This document shows positions 18,327 through 27,226 of a stretch of 41,390 nucleotides of DNA, one piece after another. Origin of the DNA: Candidatus Blautia faecipullorum. Its GTDB lineage: Bacteria > Bacillota > Clostridia > Lachnospirales > Lachnospiraceae. Numbering within the stretch: position 1 is the stretch's first letter; every line of letters starts with the position of its first letter. The position numbers were made by a program, and so were the translations under genes. The notes beneath the pieces are model-generated. The model was not told where the DNA came from. It saw only the letters and a list, made by a program, of their open reading frames with translations, and made no database searches. The stretch spans positions 1 to 41,390 of the forward strand of contig DXEG01000043.1 of assembly GCA_019115125.1 (NCBI GenBank). The letters are read 5' to 3'.

Positions 18327-19039
18327 TATGCATCCTCCCCGCAGTCAAAATTCTCATTTATCATATCTGATTCGATTTTTCCGTCCATGATCCTGACCAC
18401 ACGTTTCGCCTGTGCCGCAATTCCGTTGTCATGGGTAATCAGGATCACCGTCCTGCCCGATCTATGTAACTCCTTCAGAATGGCAAGTATTTCCTTACTG
18501 GAAGCAGAATCCAGATTCCCCGTAGGCTCATCCGCCAGGATTACCGGCGGTTTCGCGGCTACCGCCCTGGCGATCGCCACCCTCTGCTGCTGTCCGCCGG
18601 ACATCTCATTCGGCTTATGATGCATCCTCTTTTCCAGTCCTACCATTTTCAGAGATTCTGTCGCCAGCTTATGTCTTGTCTTTCTGTCTATTCCCCGATA
18701 AATCAAAGGAAGCTCTACATTTTCGATGGCGTTCAGATTGGCAATCAGATTAAAACCCTGAAAAATAAATCCGATCTCACGGTTTCTCACCTCTGACAAC
18801 TCATTATCCTTCATGGTCGATACATCTGTCCCGTTCAGGAAATATTTTCCCGAGGTTGGCACGTCCAGACACCCAAGCATATTCATAAAAGTGGATTTGC
18901 CTGAGCCGGACTGCCCGATGATGGCGACAAATTCGCCCGTCTGGATCTCAAGGTTTACATGATCCAGGGCGCGGACCTCGTTTTCTCCCGGGTTATATAT
19001 TTTGCATAAATCTTCCACCTTGATCAAAGTACTGCCCAT
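18326..19039 (-). CDS. MacB/YknY-type ABC transporter ATPase
   Basis: 237 aa cytoplasmic ATPase of the LolD/MacB class. Walker A GQSGSGKST, signature MSGGQQQRVAIARA, Walker B VILADEPTGNLDS and the H-loop ITHD are all present. The frame runs to 19072; the ATG at 19039 is chosen for AGAGGAG seven bases upstream and the family-like start. First gene of the exporter operon; the gap upstream to 19276 holds no other gene. Confidence 0.94.
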   Translation of the reverse strand: MGSTLIKVEDLCKIYNPGENEVRALDHVNLEIQTGEFVAIIGQSGSGKSTFMNMLGCLDVPTSGKYFLNGTDVSTMKDNELSEVRNREIGFIFQGFNLIANLNAIENVELPLIYRGIDRKTRHKLATESLKMVGLEKRMHHKPNEMSGGQQQRVAIARAVAAKPPVILADEPTGNLDSASSKEILAILKELHRSGRTVILITHDNGIAAQAKRVVRIMDGKIESDMINENFDCGEDA

Positions 19040-19276
19040 GTTTTCTCCTCTTATTGTGCCCTTTTCCCGCAAGGGTATGTTCTTCTTTACAGTTATATGC
19101 CGCCGGACTGTTTCACGATCACAGAATCAAGATCCCCTGACTGATCTTTTAAATTTTTCTGTCTGTCCTTCACATGTCCGATATTCCTCTTTTCTGTACC
19201 CCATATGTTTCCCTGTCTCTCAGATAATCGCCTTCTGCCAGTTATAACGACGCAGACCGGAAAAAGACTTCAAATT

Positions 19277-20668
19277 TTACGCGTCAAGAAGAAACGCTTT
19301 GTAGGCTTTTTTCGCTTCGTATATATCCGCCTTGCTGGTTACCTCCCAGGGGGAGTGCATACTTAATACCGCCACGCCGCTGTCGATTACCTCCATCCCG
19401 TAAAGAGCCGCAATATAAGCGATGGTTCCGCCTCCGCCCACGTCTACCTTACCCAGCTCCGCTGTCTGAAAGGCCACATTGTGACTGTCGAAGATGCTTC
19501 TTACCTTAGCTACATATTCCGCGTTCGCGTCATTGGAGCCTGATTTTCCTCTTGCCCCTGTAAATTTATTCAGTACGATCCCCCGGCCAAGATAAGCGCT
19601 GTTCTTCTTTTCAAAAAATTCGCCGTAGGCCGGATCGTATCCTGCGCTCACATCTGAGGAAAGCATACAGGAACGGCGGAGAGCTCTTCTCAGCGCCAGC
19701 TCAGAGTAAGCTCCCATGGCCTCCAGAAGCTCCGCCACACTGTTTTCAAAAAATCTGGACTGCATTCCCGTCGCGCCGACGCTGCCGATCTCTTCCTTGT
19801 CTGTAAGGAGGCAGCAGCTCGTCCGCACAGGATCCTCCATCTCAAGCATCGCGAGAAAAGAGGTATAGGCGCATACCCTGTCGTCCTGTCCATAGCCCGC
19901 CACCATGCTTCTGTCCAGTCCGCAGTCTCTGGCCTTCCCTGCCGGAACCACCTCCAGCTCCGCGGAAAGGAAGTCCTCCTCCTCAATACCGTATTTCTCA
20001 CTGAGTATTTTCAGGATATTGGCCTTCACCGCTTCCTTCTTCTTCTCATCTTCCACCTCGTTCAGCGGCCTGCTGCCGATAAGGATATCAAGATTTTCAC
20101 CCTCGATCACCTCAGAGGCTTTTTTCTGCATCTGTTTTCCAGCAAGATGGATCAGAAGATCTGTGATATAAACCACCGGATCCTCCTCATCCTCTCCCAC
20201 GGTAATTTTTACTGACGTTCCATCCTTTTTTACCACTACGCCGTGGATCGCCAGAGGGAGAGCCACCCACTGATATTTCTTTACGCCACCGTAATAGTGA
20301 GTGTCCAGATAGGCCAGATCCGTATCCTCATAAAGAGGGTTCTGTTTGATATCCAGACGGGGAGAATCAATATGGGCTCCCAGAATATTCATTCCGTTCT
20401 CCAGGGGCTCCTGTCCGATATGAAAAAGCGCCATGATCTTCTTCATTCCCACAGCGTATACCTTGTCTCCGGCCCGGAGCTTTTCCCCTGAAGCCGTCTT
20501 CTTTTCCAGGGAAACATAGCCCGCCGCTTCCGCCTGCTGCACCAGCTCTTCCACACATTCCCGCTCTGTTTTTCCCGCGTCAAGAAAACGGCGGTAAGCT
20601 TCTGATATCTGCTCTATCTCCTTTTCATCCTTTTCCGTATAAGTAAGCCATGCATTTTTACGTTCCAT
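19277..20668 (-). CDS. apeA: M18-family aminopeptidase
   Basis: Cytoplasmic, dodecameric zinc aminopeptidase that removes N-terminal, often acidic, residues from peptides. 463 aa with metal-ligand motifs GAHIDSPRLD, TDKEEIGSVGATGMQS (catalytic Glu pair) and the C-terminal His in LSMHSPWEVTSKAD. Of three possible starts, the ATG at 20668 (MERKNAW) has AGGTGG seven bases upstream; the earlier ATGs lie on or before that site. No partner gene downstream. Confidence 0.92.
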   Translation of the reverse strand: MERKNAWLTYTEKDEKEIEQISEAYRRFLDAGKTERECVEELVQQAEAAGYVSLEKKTASGEKLRAGDKVYAVGMKKIMALFHIGQEPLENGMNILGAHIDSPRLDIKQNPLYEDTDLAYLDTHYYGGVKKYQWVALPLAIHGVVVKKDGTSVKITVGEDEEDPVVYITDLLIHLAGKQMQKKASEVIEGENLDILIGSRPLNEVEDEKKKEAVKANILKILSEKYGIEEEDFLSAELEVVPAGKARDCGLDRSMVAGYGQDDRVCAYTSFLAMLEMEDPVRTSCCLLTDKEEIGSVGATGMQSRFFENSVAELLEAMGAYSELALRRALRRSCMLSSDVSAGYDPAYGEFFEKKNSAYLGRGIVLNKFTGARGKSGSNDANAEYVAKVRSIFDSHNVAFQTAELGKVDVGGGGTIAYIAALYGMEVIDSGVAVLSMHSPWEVTSKADIYEAKKAYKAFLLDA

Positions 20669-20723
20669 TTTCATTCCACCTTTCATCATATTTGTTCCAA
20701 ATCCTGCCGGATTTTATACCTGC

Positions 20724-20794
20724 AAAAAGTTCCCGCCGCGCTGCGGGATCACCAAAAACGCCGGCGCCGTTTCCGGCATCATAGGGACATTATA
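20724..20794 (-). promoter_or_regulatory. apeA leader with two terminator-like hairpins
   Basis: TATAAT (20794-20789) is a good -10 box with a weak -35. The RNA then forms GCCGG...CCGGC followed by GTTTTT (20777-20754) and CCCGC...GCGGG followed shortly by TTTTT (20747-20724). The arrangement resembles the amtB leader: promoter, hairpin with U-run, hairpin with U-run, gene. Function as an attenuator is inferred. Confidence 0.4.
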
Positions 20795-20879
20795 GTGCAA
20801 AAATTTCAAAAATTCCACAGAAATCCATAACCTTAAGCAAAAATTAAGATTCCATCACCCCTCCGCTTCTTCAAAAATG

Positions 20880-20908
20880 TTGCTATTTTTCTTCAAATAT
20901 TCTACAAT
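20880..20908 (+). promoter_or_regulatory. Promoter of the ABC-class ATPase gene
   Basis: TTGCTA (20880-20885), 17 bases, TACAAT (20903-20908), start near 20915, 32 bases before the ATG. AAGGAGG follows at about 20932. Confidence 0.7.
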
Positions 20909-20946
20909 CACAATCAGAAAATATACCATCAAGGAGGCATCACGCC

Positions 20947-22656
20947 ATGCAGAATTCATCAGATCTTTTGAATACGCTCCGCTCCATCCACCGGAAAAGC
21001 TACCCAGCCTACAAATCCTTAAAGGGAGCCTACCGTTTTGACAATTATATTTTATCCATAGATCATGTGCAGGGAGATCCCTTCGCGTCTCCATCCCATA
21101 TCAGCGTCAGGGTTTCTCTTCAGAGGGCCGGTTTTCCGCCCGCCTATCATAAGGACGCTGTGACCAGAACTGCCCTCTGCGACTATCTGACCCGGCAGTT
21201 TTACCAGCAGGCGAACCGCTACACCTTCCGCGCGAAGGGTTCCGGCAAAAGCGGGCTGATCTCCGTCAGCCGCTGCGGACAGGAGGTTCTGGCCCGCACA
21301 GCCTGCGAAATTACGGACAAAGAGATCATCTCCCGCTTTTTCATCGGTTTTCCCGCCAACGGGCGGACCATCAACGCTCCTGAGCTGGAAAAGATCCTTT
21401 TTGAATTTCTTCCGGTATGCGTGCAGAAAACCTTTTTCTACAAAAATGTAAATTCCCGGGCTCTGGAACAGTGTATTTTTCTCGCGGAGGATCAGGCCTA
21501 TATCAGAAGCCAGCTCGAAGAGCGCTCTCTGACCGCCTTTGTAGCGGACGGCGCCATTCTTCCCAGAGAAAGCGGCGTTTCCTCTCTCCCAATGAAAAAT
21601 TCCGTTCCTTTTGAATCGCCGGAATCTCTACGCGTTTCCATGGAGCTTCCCCACAGGGGAAAAATATCCGGTATGGGCGTCCCCAGAGGCATTACTCTGA
21701 TCGTAGGCGGAGGCTATCACGGCAAATCCACCCTTCTGAATGCTCTGGAGCTGGGCGTATACAACCACATCTCCGGCGACGGCAGAGAATATGTGATCAC
21801 AGACGCTTCCGCACTGAAGCTGCGTTCCGAGGACGGCCGCTTTATCAGGGATGTGGATATTTCCCTGTTTATCAACGATCTGCCTAATAAAAAAGATACT
21901 CACTGCTTTTCTACAGAGGACGCCAGCGGCAGCACCTCCCAGGCCGCGGGGATCGTCGAGGGAATAGAGGCGGGAAGCAAGGTATTCCTTCTGGACGAGG
22001 ATACCTCCGCCACGAATTTTATGGTGAGAGATACGTTTATGCAGCAGGTGATCGCCAGAGAAAAGGAACCCATCACTCCTTTTCTGGAGCGCGCCCGGGA
22101 CTTATATGAAAAAGCCGGAATCTCTACGATTCTGGTCGCAGGCAGCTCCGGGGCCTTTTTCCATATTGCCGATACCATCCTTCAAATGGACAGCTATCAT
22201 CCGGTAGATATTACCGCAGCCACGAAGAACTTATGCAAAGAGTATCCTCTGTCCTCCTCCGGCGCGCCGGCCTTTGCAATGCCAGTCAGCCGCCGGGTGA
22301 TGTCCAAAGCCTCTGTCTCTGCCCGTCCCGGCAGACGTTCTGACCGGGATGAAAGACTGAAGGTGAAGGTTCACGGAAAGGACGGCTTCCTTTTGGGCAA
22401 GCAGGAGGTAGATCTCAGATACCTGGAACAGATCACTGACACAGAACAGACCGCCGCCCTCGGACAGCTTCTCAAATACGCGGTGGAGCATCTGACAGAC
22501 GGAAAACGCACCCTCCCCGAAATTGTCCGGTATCTCTCTCACGAGCTGCAAACAAAGGGATTTTCTTTTCTTGCCGAAGGCTCCCACATTGCCTGCGGCT
22601 ATGCTGTTCCCCGTATACAGGAAATTTATTCCTGCTTTAACCGCTATCGAAGATAA
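20947..22656 (+). CDS. Predicted ABC-class ATPase (PF09818 type)
   Basis: 569 aa soluble protein. It has a Walker A-like GGGYHGKSTLLNALELG, a signature-like stretch DASGSTSQAAGIVEGIEAG, and a Walker B-like KVFLLDEDTSATNFM, the pattern of the predicted ABC-class ATPase family found as single genes in many bacteria and in plants. Biochemical role unknown. It is monocistronic, with its own promoter and a strong terminator, and divergent from the aminopeptidase gene. AAGGAGG precedes the ATG. Confidence 0.88.
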   Translation: MQNSSDLLNTLRSIHRKSYPAYKSLKGAYRFDNYILSIDHVQGDPFASPSHISVRVSLQRAGFPPAYHKDAVTRTALCDYLTRQFYQQANRYTFRAKGSGKSGLISVSRCGQEVLARTACEITDKEIISRFFIGFPANGRTINAPELEKILFEFLPVCVQKTFFYKNVNSRALEQCIFLAEDQAYIRSQLEERSLTAFVADGAILPRESGVSSLPMKNSVPFESPESLRVSMELPHRGKISGMGVPRGITLIVGGGYHGKSTLLNALELGVYNHISGDGREYVITDASALKLRSEDGRFIRDVDISLFINDLPNKKDTHCFSTEDASGSTSQAAGIVEGIEAGSKVFLLDEDTSATNFMVRDTFMQQVIAREKEPITPFLERARDLYEKAGISTILVAGSSGAFFHIADTILQMDSYHPVDITAATKNLCKEYPLSSSGAPAFAMPVSRRVMSKASVSARPGRRSDRDERLKVKVHGKDGFLLGKQEVDLRYLEQITDTEQTAALGQLLKYAVEHLTDGKRTLPEIVRYLSHELQTKGFSFLAEGSHIACGYAVPRIQEIYSCFNRYRR

Positions 22657-22664
22657 AACGCAGC

Positions 22665-22696
22665 GGAGGCGGCCCATCGAGGCCGCCTCCTTATTT
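22665..22696. terminator. Terminator between converging ATPase and GH43 genes
   Basis: Perfect 10 bp stem GGAGGCGGCC / GGCCGCCTCC with a 6 base loop, followed by TTATTT on the plus strand and, more weakly, GCGTTTT on the minus strand. Confidence 0.85.
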
Positions 22697-22746
22697 GTTG
22701 CCATTCATATTTCATTTTTTAATATCCTTTGTTTTTCCGTCTGGAT

Positions 22747-24393
22747 TCAGTTCACTCCTTTGCTCTCGTCCGCCAGATATTCAAAGAAATCAAAATCCGC
22801 ATACTGACGGTGGAACAGCCGGTCCGCACAGGTAAGCCCCACGAAGGTTCCGGTGAACTCTCCATATTTGCAGTATTCATCGGAGAATTTCGTTGTATCA
22901 AACGTATCTCCAATCCGCTGATAGGACTCTCCGTCGCAGCTCCACTCGAACCAGCAGGCTCTTCCCTCGATATACAGTCTTAAATAGACCGGGACGTCTT
23001 CCACCGGAACACGAGTATCCAGATATTCTGTCTTTTCGCCGTTTTCCAGCCGGATCACAGAGAGAGCGGTTTTTCCCAGAGTCTGACTATAGTATTTCCT
23101 CAGATTGATGTAGTTCATATTATCGTAATACAGGATCAGTCCCGCGCTGTGCTGATAAACCTCCGGCTGAAATTCCATCTTCGTCGTCACCCTGGCGTAC
23201 ACACTGGTCAGCTTTCTCGCCAGAATACTTACCCTGTTCAGAGACGTCCTGGACTCCTGTCCCCTTAGCCTGACCCAGCCGGGTCTTGCTTTTACATCGG
23301 CAAAAGACTGCGGCATGATCCTGGGAGCATAATACCAGTTTCCAAGCTCAGGTCCGTCAAAATCATCAAAATCCGGTGTTTCTGGTAAAACACATTCCGC
23401 GAGAGAGCTCTCCGGCACCTCCGTCTGCGCCAGGTTTCCGCCGTACTCCATACGCAGCCAGCCATCCTCTGTCCACTTCATCTTCTGGATGGCAGTCTCC
23501 CTGCCCAGAGTGCAGCGAAGCTCCGGAGCAAACGGCCTGGAAGTCAGGTGGACCAGATATACTTCCCCATCCGGCGTCTCCACATAGCTTCCATGGCCGG
23601 ATTTCTGAAGAACAGAATCCGGGTTATAGTATTTCGGCTTCAGATGATCCGGGTCGTGCCGTTCGTAGGATTCCCCTGGAACAGAAGTAACGATAGGATT
23701 TTTCGGGTCTCCTTCATAGGGGCCCCACACTTCTTTTGCCCTTCCCATTGTCACACAGTGATTATACCCGGTTCCCCCTTCCGCGCACATAAGATAATAA
23801 TACCCGTTCCGCTTCGTAAGATGTGGGGCTTCGATGCATCCGCGGTCTGTGCCTCCCCGCCAGATACGCTTCGGATATCCGATGATCCTCTTTTCCTGCG
23901 GCGAATATTCCGCCATGCAGATTACGCCAGGCTTCTCATATCCTTCCCTTGTCTCCCACTCCAAAGACACCACCCATTTGCGCCCGTCGTCATCATGGAA
24001 CAAGGAAGCGTCAAATCCAGCGGAATGGAGATAGACCGGCTCGCTCCACGGCCCTTTGATATCTTTCGCTGTGATCACATAGTTGTCCACATCGAAGTAT
24101 CTGGCATTCATAGAGTTCATGATACCATAGACCACATAGAACAAATCCTCCTGCTCACAGTAGGTCAGACAGGGAGCCCATATCCCTTTGGCAGAGGGCA
24201 GTCTTTTCAGATCAATCTTCTCATCATCTGTCAGCACATGGGTGTAAAGCTCCCAGTTTTTCAGATCTCTGGAATGATATACGGGAATACCCGGCATCCA
24301 CTCGAAGGTGGATACCGCCAGATAATAGTCCTCCCCTTTTCTGCATATACACGGATCCGCGTTGAATCCAGGCAGTATCGGATTTCGTATCAT
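22747..24393 (-). CDS. Glycoside hydrolase family 43 beta-xylosidase/arabinofuranosidase
   Basis: 548 aa, no signal peptide, so cytoplasmic. The N-terminal five-bladed propeller has the catalytic base Asp13 (PGFNADPCI), the pKa-modulating Asp128 (AGFDASLF) and the general acid Glu188 (GCIEAPHL). The C-terminal part (about 340-540) is the concanavalin-like domain typical of GH43 subfamily 11 xylosidases. It likely trims xylo-oligosaccharides imported by the neighbouring symporter. It starts one base before the end of the GH5 gene's stop-codon region, with GGAGGGGG as ribosome site. Confidence 0.92.
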   Translation of the reverse strand: MIRNPILPGFNADPCICRKGEDYYLAVSTFEWMPGIPVYHSRDLKNWELYTHVLTDDEKIDLKRLPSAKGIWAPCLTYCEQEDLFYVVYGIMNSMNARYFDVDNYVITAKDIKGPWSEPVYLHSAGFDASLFHDDDGRKWVVSLEWETREGYEKPGVICMAEYSPQEKRIIGYPKRIWRGGTDRGCIEAPHLTKRNGYYYLMCAEGGTGYNHCVTMGRAKEVWGPYEGDPKNPIVTSVPGESYERHDPDHLKPKYYNPDSVLQKSGHGSYVETPDGEVYLVHLTSRPFAPELRCTLGRETAIQKMKWTEDGWLRMEYGGNLAQTEVPESSLAECVLPETPDFDDFDGPELGNWYYAPRIMPQSFADVKARPGWVRLRGQESRTSLNRVSILARKLTSVYARVTTKMEFQPEVYQHSAGLILYYDNMNYINLRKYYSQTLGKTALSVIRLENGEKTEYLDTRVPVEDVPVYLRLYIEGRACWFEWSCDGESYQRIGDTFDTTKFSDEYCKYGEFTGTFVGLTCADRLFHRQYADFDFFEYLADESKGVN

Positions 24394-24394
24394 T

Positions 24395-25570
24395 TCATTT
24401 TCCCCCTTCCTCTGTAAACCATCCGTTGGCCGCGCATCTTCCCAGATCCCAGGCGTCCCAGCCGATCCATCCCGGTTCGTTCACAGTGTCTGTCAGCAAT
24501 TTATAGTTCCAGTAGAAATAGCCGTTCCCTTTTCTCCAGGCAGAAAGCTGGGCGTCGCACACAGCCTGGTAAATTTCCTTTTTTTGAACAGCACTTAAGC
24601 TCTCCTCAGAGGTTCCTTCCACTCCGTTCAGCACAGACTGTCCGCCTTTCGTATCATGTCCGCACCCCAGAGAATTAAAGAGGCACCACTCTCCGCAGAT
24701 TACCGGGACATAGCGGCTTACTTCCTCCACAGCTTTCTCATAATGCTCATGTATGTAGGTCACATAGCCTTCCACAGTCTGTTCACAGCCGTCCATCTCC
24801 GCCATCATCAGATACTGATGTGTATCCAGAACCACGTTCTTTAAATCTCCTGTCTCAAAAAAATCTTTCCATTGATAGATATCGAAGCCATCGTGGAATA
24901 CCACCGCCTTCTCCTCCGGCAGCACCTCGCGTAGTCTTCCGTACGCCTCCCTGTAAAACTCTTTTAAGAATCCAAAAGAGATGGGCGCTGAACCTTCCGC
25001 CATCCCGGGATCCACCGCGCGGTAGCGTTCAGTGACGTTAAAAATCTCCCAGGAGGCCTCCGTATTTGGCTCGTTCAGGATCTGAATGCCGTAAAGTCCG
25101 CTTCGTTTTCCATAGCGCTCCGCCAGCCGTGTAAGCACACTCAGAGCAAACTCCACATTCTCCGGCTGCTGCGCCCATTTGCAGACGCCGGAAATTCCCC
25201 CGTTGTCGAACCCGTTCTGACTCCCCGGGACAGTATGCAGATCCAGGAGAATCTGAAGTCCATATTTCTCCGCCCAGGCAAACGCCTTGTCAAGCTCCTC
25301 TGTGCAGCCGAGAAACGGCGGACAGTCGCCAAAAACAAAATAGGGAACCGGGATACGCACCATATTCATCCCCAGAGCGCGGATCTGCGCGAAATCACGC
25401 TCCGTAATATATTCGCTCCTGTGTATCCGGATCCGCGCCTCATAGACTTCCTTTGACAGTCTGCGCGGAAGATAATACTCATCTTCCGCATCCGTCCCCT
25501 GAAAAAGAGCCGGACTCATCCATTTTTCCAACACCAGCCAGTTCCCCAGGTTTACTCCCTTGATAAACAT
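24395..25570 (-). CDS. Glycoside hydrolase family 5, exo-beta-1,3-glucanase-like
   Basis: 391 aa without signal peptide. GH5 acid/base is Glu167 in QILNEPN and the nucleophile is Glu294 in VICGEWC. The segment LLDLHTVPGSQNGFDNGG is characteristic of the exo-beta-1,3-glucanase branch (GH5 subfamily 9 of yeasts and some bacteria). A beta-glucosidase-like role on imported oligosaccharides is inferred. AAGGAGG lies before the ATG; it is 18 bases downstream of the transporter stop, in one operon. Confidence 0.9.
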   Translation of the reverse strand: MFIKGVNLGNWLVLEKWMSPALFQGTDAEDEYYLPRRLSKEVYEARIRIHRSEYITERDFAQIRALGMNMVRIPVPYFVFGDCPPFLGCTEELDKAFAWAEKYGLQILLDLHTVPGSQNGFDNGGISGVCKWAQQPENVEFALSVLTRLAERYGKRSGLYGIQILNEPNTEASWEIFNVTERYRAVDPGMAEGSAPISFGFLKEFYREAYGRLREVLPEEKAVVFHDGFDIYQWKDFFETGDLKNVVLDTHQYLMMAEMDGCEQTVEGYVTYIHEHYEKAVEEVSRYVPVICGEWCLFNSLGCGHDTKGGQSVLNGVEGTSEESLSAVQKKEIYQAVCDAQLSAWRKGNGYFYWNYKLLTDTVNEPGWIGWDAWDLGRCAANGWFTEEGGK

Positions 25571-25588
25571 AATCTTATCCTCCTTTTA

Positions 25589-26947
25589 TCAGGCCTCCGC
25601 CCGCTTTTTAAGATCCGCGATAATGCCGTCAAACTCTTTATCCAGCTTATACCACTGCAGCAGGATGATGATCACCGCATAGATGATGATAGGGATAATA
25701 GCAAAAGCCATTTTTACCGAAAATACTGCTCCTGCGGACTGAACATCCGCTGCGTCCACATATCCGCCCAGAGTAATGATCCATCCCAGAATGGCTGAGC
25801 CAAGCCCATTGCCAATCTTATAGCCGAAGCTGCATGCACTGTTCACAAGTCCCTCTGTCCGGTTTCCGGTCTTCCATTCTCCGTAGTCAATGGTGTCAGA
25901 TACCATAGCCCACATCGTGGCTCCCATACACGCTGAAGCAACGCCTCTTAAAATACTGGCCGCCATGATAACCACATAGTTGGCTGTCACAAGCATGACG
26001 CCGAATCCGATGATGTTCAGCACACAGCCGGCAATCAGGACATTTCTCTTTCCCATTTTTTTCACGAAGAAGGCCACTAGGAACATTGTCACGATCTGGG
26101 CAACATATACAGCGTTGCCGATAGGGGTCACCAGATTTCTGTCATTTAACACTGTTTTCGCAAAGTAGACTGTAGCCCCGCCATAGAGCGCCATCGCCAC
26201 AAAAATCAACGCCAGCATGATCGTGACTATGATCCAGTATTTGTTTTTAATCAGAGACTGAAATGCTTCCTTAACCGGGATATCCTTCTCCTCTCCATCC
26301 TTACCCGCCGGCTTTACCCGCTCTTTGCATCCGATGAAGTTAATGAGGAAGAGGACGACAGCCACAAGGCCGAACACGCCGAAGGTCTTGCTCCAGGCAG
26401 CCGCGTTATCGCCGAAGAACTCCACCAGCTTCAAGGTAAAGGTGTTGATAAAGAGAGAGCCCGCAGTGGCCAGCAGATTCCTGAACACACTCAGCACACT
26501 CCTCTCATAGGGATCCTGTGTCATCAGCGCGTTAAGCGCGGAATAGGGAACATTGATCGCGGTATAAATCACGGTAGAGACAAGATTGTATGTAATAAAG
26601 ACGTATACCAGCTTTGCGTTCTGCGTCCATCCCGCAGGCACTGAGAAGAGAAGAACGCCCGCCAGCGCAAAGGGAACGCACATCCTTAAAATCCATGGCC
26701 TGGCTTTTCCGAATCTGGAATGTGTTCTGTCCACAATGGTTCCCATGATCAGGTCGCTGATCCCGTCGAACACACGGGAGATCAGCATGATGATTCCTAC
26801 CGCCCCCGCGTTCACCCCCGCGTAGTCCGTATAATACAGCAGCAGAAATCCCGTCATCGCTGTGTAAATGATATTACATCCGCCGTCACCGCATCCATAA
26901 GAAAATCTCTCTAACACAGAAAGTCCTTTTTTCTTCATCTGTTCCAT
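25589..26947 (-). CDS. GPH-family sugar:cation symporter
   Basis: 452 aa with twelve predicted membrane segments. The N-terminal RFSYGCGDGGCNIIYTAMTGF and VFDGISDLIMGTIVDRTHSR are typical of the glycoside-pentoside-hexuronide (MelB/XynB) family. It probably imports xylosides or beta-glucosides for the cytoplasmic GH5 and GH43 enzymes that follow it. TGGAGG precedes the ATG. First gene of the operon; the AraC regulator gene lies upstream on the same strand beyond a terminator and a hairpin repeat. Confidence 0.92.
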   Translation of the reverse strand: MEQMKKKGLSVLERFSYGCGDGGCNIIYTAMTGFLLLYYTDYAGVNAGAVGIIMLISRVFDGISDLIMGTIVDRTHSRFGKARPWILRMCVPFALAGVLLFSVPAGWTQNAKLVYVFITYNLVSTVIYTAINVPYSALNALMTQDPYERSVLSVFRNLLATAGSLFINTFTLKLVEFFGDNAAAWSKTFGVFGLVAVVLFLINFIGCKERVKPAGKDGEEKDIPVKEAFQSLIKNKYWIIVTIMLALIFVAMALYGGATVYFAKTVLNDRNLVTPIGNAVYVAQIVTMFLVAFFVKKMGKRNVLIAGCVLNIIGFGVMLVTANYVVIMAASILRGVASACMGATMWAMVSDTIDYGEWKTGNRTEGLVNSACSFGYKIGNGLGSAILGWIITLGGYVDAADVQSAGAVFSVKMAFAIIPIIIYAVIIILLQWYKLDKEFDGIIADLKKRAEA

Positions 26948-27020
26948 GTCAAATCCTCCATTTTTACTCTTCGTTTCTCTTTTTACAAGGTGATTCGCGA
27001 ACTCCTTTTATGCCTTGTAT

Positions 27021-27123
27021 CAGTTCAGCCATACAGATGTCCGTTTATGAGTAAAACAGTGGCGCTAGCCACAGTAAGCACGCAGTGCGGTTTTACGAAT
27101 GGCGCGGGCTGAACTGTTACTAT
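27021..27123. repeat. Dispersed hairpin element, copy 2
   Basis: CAGTTCAGCC (27021-27030) and GGCTGAACTG (27108-27117) form a perfect 10 bp outer stem. Inside are GTAAAAC/GTTTTAC and two small hairpins (GTGGC-GCTA-GCCAC and GCAC-GCA-GTGC), a branched fold. The ends match copy 1 at 2414-2503 (CAGCCATACAG on the left, GCTGAACTG.TACTAT on the right) while the middle differs, with compensatory-looking stems. Confidence 0.65.
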
Positions 27124-27172
27124 GTCTTTATTCTACAAGGATTTACCATGTTATATAAGTATGTAAACAAAC

Positions 27173-27217
27173 GAAAAAACAGGTCGATACAAACTTTTTC
27201 GTATCAACCTGTTTTTA
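27173..27217 (-). terminator. Terminator of the symporter-AraC operon
   Basis: Minus-strand stem AACAGGTTGATAC / GTATCGACCTGTT (one G-T type mismatch) with A run before and TTTTTT after, ten bases past the AraC stop. Confidence 0.85.
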
Positions 27218-27226
27218 AACTTTTCT

